7,116 nucleotides of DNA from Planctomycetota bacterium. GTDB lineage: Bacteria; Planctomycetota; UBA8108. A program made the translations under genes and the position numbers. Each line of letters opens with the position of its first letter. Positions within the stretch are counted from its first letter, which is position 1. The stretch covers positions 1 through 7,116 of the forward strand of contig JAFGKN010000460.1 in assembly GCA_016928605.1 (NCBI GenBank), written 5' to 3'. The notes beneath the pieces were generated by a model. The model searched no databases and had not been told where the DNA came from. It saw nothing but the letters and a program-made list of their open reading frames with translations. This document shows, piece by piece, positions 4,902 through 7,116 of the stretch.

Positions 4902-6542
4902 TCACCGGCAGCTCGCGGGGGGATAGACCGCGCAGTCGAGCGTGTCCCCGATGGTCGTCGGATCCGGCCCGCAGGCGAGATGGCCCGGCGGCGGCGGTGC
5001 CTCGCCGCCGAGAAAGAGGAAGCGGAACGTGAAGACCGCGTCGGTCAGGTCGGGAGCGCTTCCGCCCGAGTCGTCCGCGTCGGCGGCGTCCATGCAGCCC
5101 GGCGTCGCGCCTCCCGTGAAGAGATAGTTCAGAGTGAAGATCCCGTCGGAGAGGTCGACGATGCCGGAGGCGTTCGAGTCGCCGCGCTTGAAGGAAGTTG
5201 ACGTCGCTTCGACCGTGAAGGCGCCGGGCAGGGTGGTGCACCCCAGCGCGGTGCAGATCTTGAGATCCACCGGGCCGGACGCGCCGCAGGAAGGTACCGT
5301 CATGTTGAGCGCGCTGTCATCGAGCAAGCTGAAGGTCGCCGGGAGACCGCAGAGCTCCACCGAGAGGCCGCTCTGGGCGAAGTAGAGGCCGGAGACGATC
5401 ACCGAGTCACCGGGCTTGCCTTCGTCCGGGACAAGGAGGTTGATGACGGGCGCGGCGGCGGTGTAGTTGAAGCCCTGCACGGCGCTGTCGCAGCCGAGAT
5501 CGGTGCAGACATCGACGACGGCCCACCCGCCGGCGCCGCAGGATGGCGCCGTCGCGCGGATCGTCTGGGCGTTGAGAAGGACGTGCGCTGCGGTCTGCTG
5601 GCAGACGCTCACCCGCAGCCCGGGCTGATCGAAGTTGAGGCCGACGATCAGGAAGTCCTCGCCAGCGACCCCGGAGTTGTCGACGAAGGAGTCGATCTCG
5701 GGGCGTCCCGGCGCCTCCGGATAGGTGAATCCGCTCGGGTCGCTGTCGCAGCCGTAGGCGTTGCACACCTCGACCGTCGCGGGGCCCGGGGAGCAGTCGG
5801 GCGCCGTGACCCGCAGCGTCACGTCGTCGGCGAGCAGCGAGAACACGGCCGTCTTGCTGCAGACCTTCACCGAGAGGGGCGCCAGGTCGAAGTTCTGGCC
5901 GAGGATGAAGAACTCCGTGCCGGACGGCCCGGAGTTCCCCGTGTAGGACTCGATCATGGGCGTCAGGTCGGGAACGGTGATCGAGCCGTCGGTGAGCGAC
6001 GGGTTGATCGTGTTGCCGTCGATGTTGGTCATCACGTTCTTGCGGACAGGCTGGACGTTCGTGACGTTCTTGAGGTCGAGCGCGATGGTGCCCGGACTGG
6101 CCGTCGCCTTGACGCTGTAGGTGATCTCCAGGACCGCCTTGCCGGTGCCTGCCGCCAGAGTCAGCGTCGAGCCGTCCTCGGGAGCGAAGTCGAACACCAC
6201 TCCGCAGTGCGCGCGGCCCAGCGAGTTGTCGATCTTCGGCACGAAGACCGCACCGGTCCAGCTCGCATCCGGATTCTCCGACCAGCTCGCATTCACGGCC
6301 AGCGCGTCGCTGCCCGGCGCGATGTCCTCGACCGTCACCCGGGTCGCGTCGAACTCGAAGTACACGGAGAAGCCCAGGATGGCCTGATCGAGGTCCATCA
6401 GCAGCCGGACCTCGTTCCCCGTGGAGCCGGGAAGCGCCTCCTGAGTCTCGATCCGAAACCGGTTGGCTGCCTGCGCCGTGGAGACGAGGCAGACCAGGCC
6501 GCAGAGGGCGATCCGAAAGCTCGCGAAGCGAATTCTCAACAT
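4902..6542 (-). CDS. Secreted cohesin-like / triple IPT-TIG protein with dockerin-like tail
   Basis: This is a 546-residue exported protein. Residues 1-25 form a signal peptide ending STAQA|ANRF. Residues ~27-190 look like a cohesin-type beta-sandwich: the pattern PGSTGNEVRLLMDL...GFSVYFEFD...V.VEDIAPG, then GKAVLEITYSVKA...PGTIALDL and a closing DGSITV. Three IPT/TIG (immunoglobulin-like) domains follow at ~194-274, 281-360 and 365-444. Each has Cys at matching places (228/250/260/265, 314/335/346/351, 398/419/430/435). Residues 453-513 are a dockerin-like double EF-hand (loop 1: D455, N457, D463, D466), and the tail has Cys 483, 524, 537 and 545. The start at 6542 is chosen because GAGG lies six bases upstream and the hydrophobic leader follows directly; an ATG four codons earlier (6554) has no good site, and the frame stays open to 6692. 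A structural or binding role at the cell surface is inferred. No enzyme motif is seen, and no confident nearby promoter was found. Confidence 0.9.
   Translation of the reverse strand: MLRIRFASFRIALCGLVCLVSTAQAANRFRIETQEALPGSTGNEVRLLMDLDQAILGFSVYFEFDATRVTVEDIAPGSDALAVNASWSENPDASWTGAVFVPKIDNSLGRAHCGVVFDFAPEDGSTLTLAAGTGKAVLEITYSVKATASPGTIALDLKNVTNVQPVRKNVMTNIDGNTINPSLTDGSITVPDLTPMIESYTGNSGPSGTEFFILGQNFDLAPLSVKVCSKTAVFSLLADDVTLRVTAPDCSPGPATVEVCNAYGCDSDPSGFTYPEAPGRPEIDSFVDNSGVAGEDFLIVGLNFDQPGLRVSVCQQTAAHVLLNAQTIRATAPSCGAGGWAVVDVCTDLGCDSAVQGFNYTAAAPVINLLVPDEGKPGDSVIVSGLYFAQSGLSVELCGLPATFSLLDDSALNMTVPSCGASGPVDLKICTALGCTTLPGAFTVEATSTSFKRGDSNASGIVDLSDGIFTLNYLFTGGATPGCMDAADADDSGGSAPDLTDAVFTFRFLFLGGEAPPPPGHLACGPDPTTIGDTLDCAVYPPASCR
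5004..5186 (-). other. Dockerin-like double EF-hand module, IPT protein
   Basis: The first loop, GDSNASGIVDLSD, matches the dockerin Ca2+-loop spacing with Ser459 at ligand position 5. The second, DADDSGGSAPDLTD, is two residues longer than the normal loop (D488 to D501). The helices end YLFTGG and FLFLGG, parallel to the propeller protein's module. Confidence 0.75.
5211..5963 (-). repeat. Three tandem IPT/TIG-domain repeats
   Basis: Three ~80-residue units lie in residues 194-444 of the encoded protein. Each begins P.I.....N(D).G..G....I.G..F, continues with V.VC or V.LC, then AP.C or VP.C, and ends VC...GC.....GF.Y. Cys spacing is 22/10/5, 21/11/5 and 21/11/5 residues, so the units arose by duplication and kept their cysteines. 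Confidence 0.8.
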
Positions 6543-6548
6543 GGTGAT

Positions 6549-6552
6549 CCTC
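6549..6552 (-). promoter_or_regulatory. Ribosome binding site deciding the ATG 6542 start
   Basis: GAGG on the minus strand lies six bases before ATG 6542. The site overlaps the upstream in-frame ATG at 6554, and this favours the downstream ATG as the true start. Confidence 0.55.
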
Positions 6553-6606
6553 ATGCCTGTTGGTGGGATGGCCGTTCCCGAGGTCCATTCGTGAAGTCTG
6601 TGGAGC

Positions 6607-6849
6607 TTGTCCCGCCTCCCTGCCCTTCTCGATGCAGTGCTTGAGCCTGCCAGGCTTGTCAGCCGGACGGACGAGCTTCGAGACCGCGGCATGGGATCCG
6701 CCTCCGCCAGATCGCGGCCGGAAGCCGAGCGGATGTTCGCCAGCTCCAGCTCCGCGAAGCTCGTGGAACAGGTGGGCAGGTCCCGGTTTCTAGACCCAGC
6801 TCAGGTCGCGGCAGCAGTCGACGCTTTCCGTGCTGAAGTCCGATCTTAG
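6607..6849 (+). pseudogene. Possible short hypothetical ORF or gene remnant
   Basis: This frame starts at a TTG (in-frame ATGs at 6691 and 6733) and gives 80 residues. The end, LVEQVGRSRFLDPAQVAAAV followed by DAFRAEVRS, looks like a real helical segment and resembles short helical stretches found at the N-terminus of some large-genome Ser/Thr kinases; that resemblance is only an impression. Third-position GC is clearly lower than in the four main genes, no good ribosome binding site is visible, and the frame stops at TAG 6847. It may be a decayed fragment, a small gene or chance. Confidence 0.2.
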
Positions 6850-6871
6850 CACCCGATGCGATGCTCCGCAA
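6843..6871 (-). promoter_or_regulatory. Weak minus-strand promoter candidate, extended -10 type
   Basis: On the minus strand TTGCGG (6871-6866) is followed after 17 bases by TAAGAT (6848-6843), with a TG one base upstream of the -10. If real, it would start transcription near 6836 and give gene 4 a leader of almost 300 bases. The match to consensus is modest. Confidence 0.25.
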
Positions 6872-7065
6872 CGACATTGAGCGGCCGTCGGAGGCCTCCC
6901 CGCCGCGGGTGCCGTCCCCTTCCCTCTCCCCCGGCCGGTCGATCCCGCCCCCGCGCCGAGCGGCGGGCACCAGCATGGATCGCGCGGGCGAGTCACCCCG
7001 CGACAGACGACGCGGTCTCCGCGGGCGAGGGTGTCCGGCCGTCGCCGATCCCGCGCCGAGCAGGA

Positions 7066-7094
7066 TTGCCCCTCAGCGGAGGGGGTCTTACAAT
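7066..7094 (+). promoter_or_regulatory. Promoter candidate reading out of the right edge
   Basis: TTGCCC (7066-7071) and TACAAT (7089-7094) are spaced by 17 bases; the -10 matches consensus at five of six positions and the -35 at four of six. It would drive a plus-strand gene beginning beyond 7116. Confidence 0.4.
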
Positions 7095-7097
7095 CTC

Positions 7098-7115
7098 GGC
7101 TTCCCCGGCTTCCCC
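7098..7115. repeat. Two tandem copies of a 9-bp unit at the window edge
   Basis: GGCTTCCCC occurs twice in direct succession and the following base (G) is consistent with a third copy, but the window ends there. The copy number cannot be determined. Confidence 0.6.
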
Positions 7116-7116
7116 G

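Larger units (their letters stand above)
6543..7116. other. Right-hand region without a confident gene
   Basis: This 574-bp stretch contains no ORF with a convincing start, codon pattern and product. It holds the ribosome binding site of gene 4 (GAGG, 6552-6549), a short plus-strand ORF with some protein-like character (6607-6849), a possible minus-strand promoter (6871-6843), scattered GC-rich direct repeats (CCGCGCCGAGC at 6951 and 7051; CGCGGGCGAG at 6983 and 7020), and a promoter-like element at the edge. Confidence 0.5.

Noticed and set aside
5407..6644. Long open frames on both strands overlapping gene 4 (minus 6588-5407 and plus 5583-6644)
   Set aside because: Both are Arg/Gly/Asp-rich shadows. 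The frame starting at 6542 has a signal peptide, recognisable domains and regular repeats.
6659..6996. Minus-strand open frames in the right-hand non-coding region
   Set aside because: They are Arg/Gly/Pro-rich with no domain-like pattern and no ribosome binding site, typical of open frames in GC-rich intergenic DNA.
6951..7061. 11-bp direct repeat CCGCGCCGAGC exactly 100 bp apart, with a second 10-bp repeat CGCGGGCGAG, as an att-like or integration signature
   Set aside because: There are no integrase, transposase or tRNA sequences nearby, and short GC-only repeats are common at this base composition.

Overview
The window is high-GC bacterial DNA. It carries four well-supported protein genes in alternating orientation (+, -, +, -), each apparently its own transcription unit, and no RNA gene, CRISPR array or insertion sequence that I can see. 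The protein types point to an environmental, Gram-negative-like lineage such as Acidobacteriota, Planctomycetota or a related candidate phylum. These are an FHA/GAF signalling protein, large secreted repeat proteins with dockerin-like tails ending in the RGD-N...LFLGG...C pattern, and IPT/TIG domains. That placement rests on family knowledge, and no marker gene is present to confirm it.

Layout. Positions 1-351 are an upstream and leader region with a TACAAT -10-like box. Gene 1 (352-1914, +) is a cytoplasmic FHA-GAF protein whose C-terminal half looks like a histidine kinase that has lost its catalytic residues. Gene 2 (3072-1957, -) converges on it and encodes a divergent class II (fructose-bisphosphate-type) aldolase family enzyme with an altered active site. 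A 222-bp divergent intergenic region (3073-3294) holds a good sigma70-like promoter for gene 2 and a weaker one for gene 3. Gene 3 (3295-4830, +) encodes a secreted protein of eight ~45-residue ELWRYDG repeats, probably a beta-propeller, followed by a dockerin-like double EF-hand tail. Gene 4 (6542-4902, -) converges on gene 3. It encodes a secreted protein with a cohesin-like N-terminal domain, three IPT/TIG domains each carrying four regularly placed cysteines, and the same type of dockerin-like, four-cysteine tail. The last ~570 bp (6543-7116) contain no confident gene. They hold one possible short ORF or gene remnant and a promoter-like TTGCCC-N17-TACAAT element at the right edge, probably for a gene outside the window.

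How the genes may work together. Genes 1 and 2 share no obvious pathway with each other or with genes 3 and 4. Genes 3 and 4 look related: they end 71 bp apart, face each other, and finish in homologous Ca2+-binding-type modules, while gene 4 also has a cohesin-like domain. A non-cellulosomal cohesin-dockerin pairing on the cell surface is the most interesting hypothesis in the window, but it is inference only.
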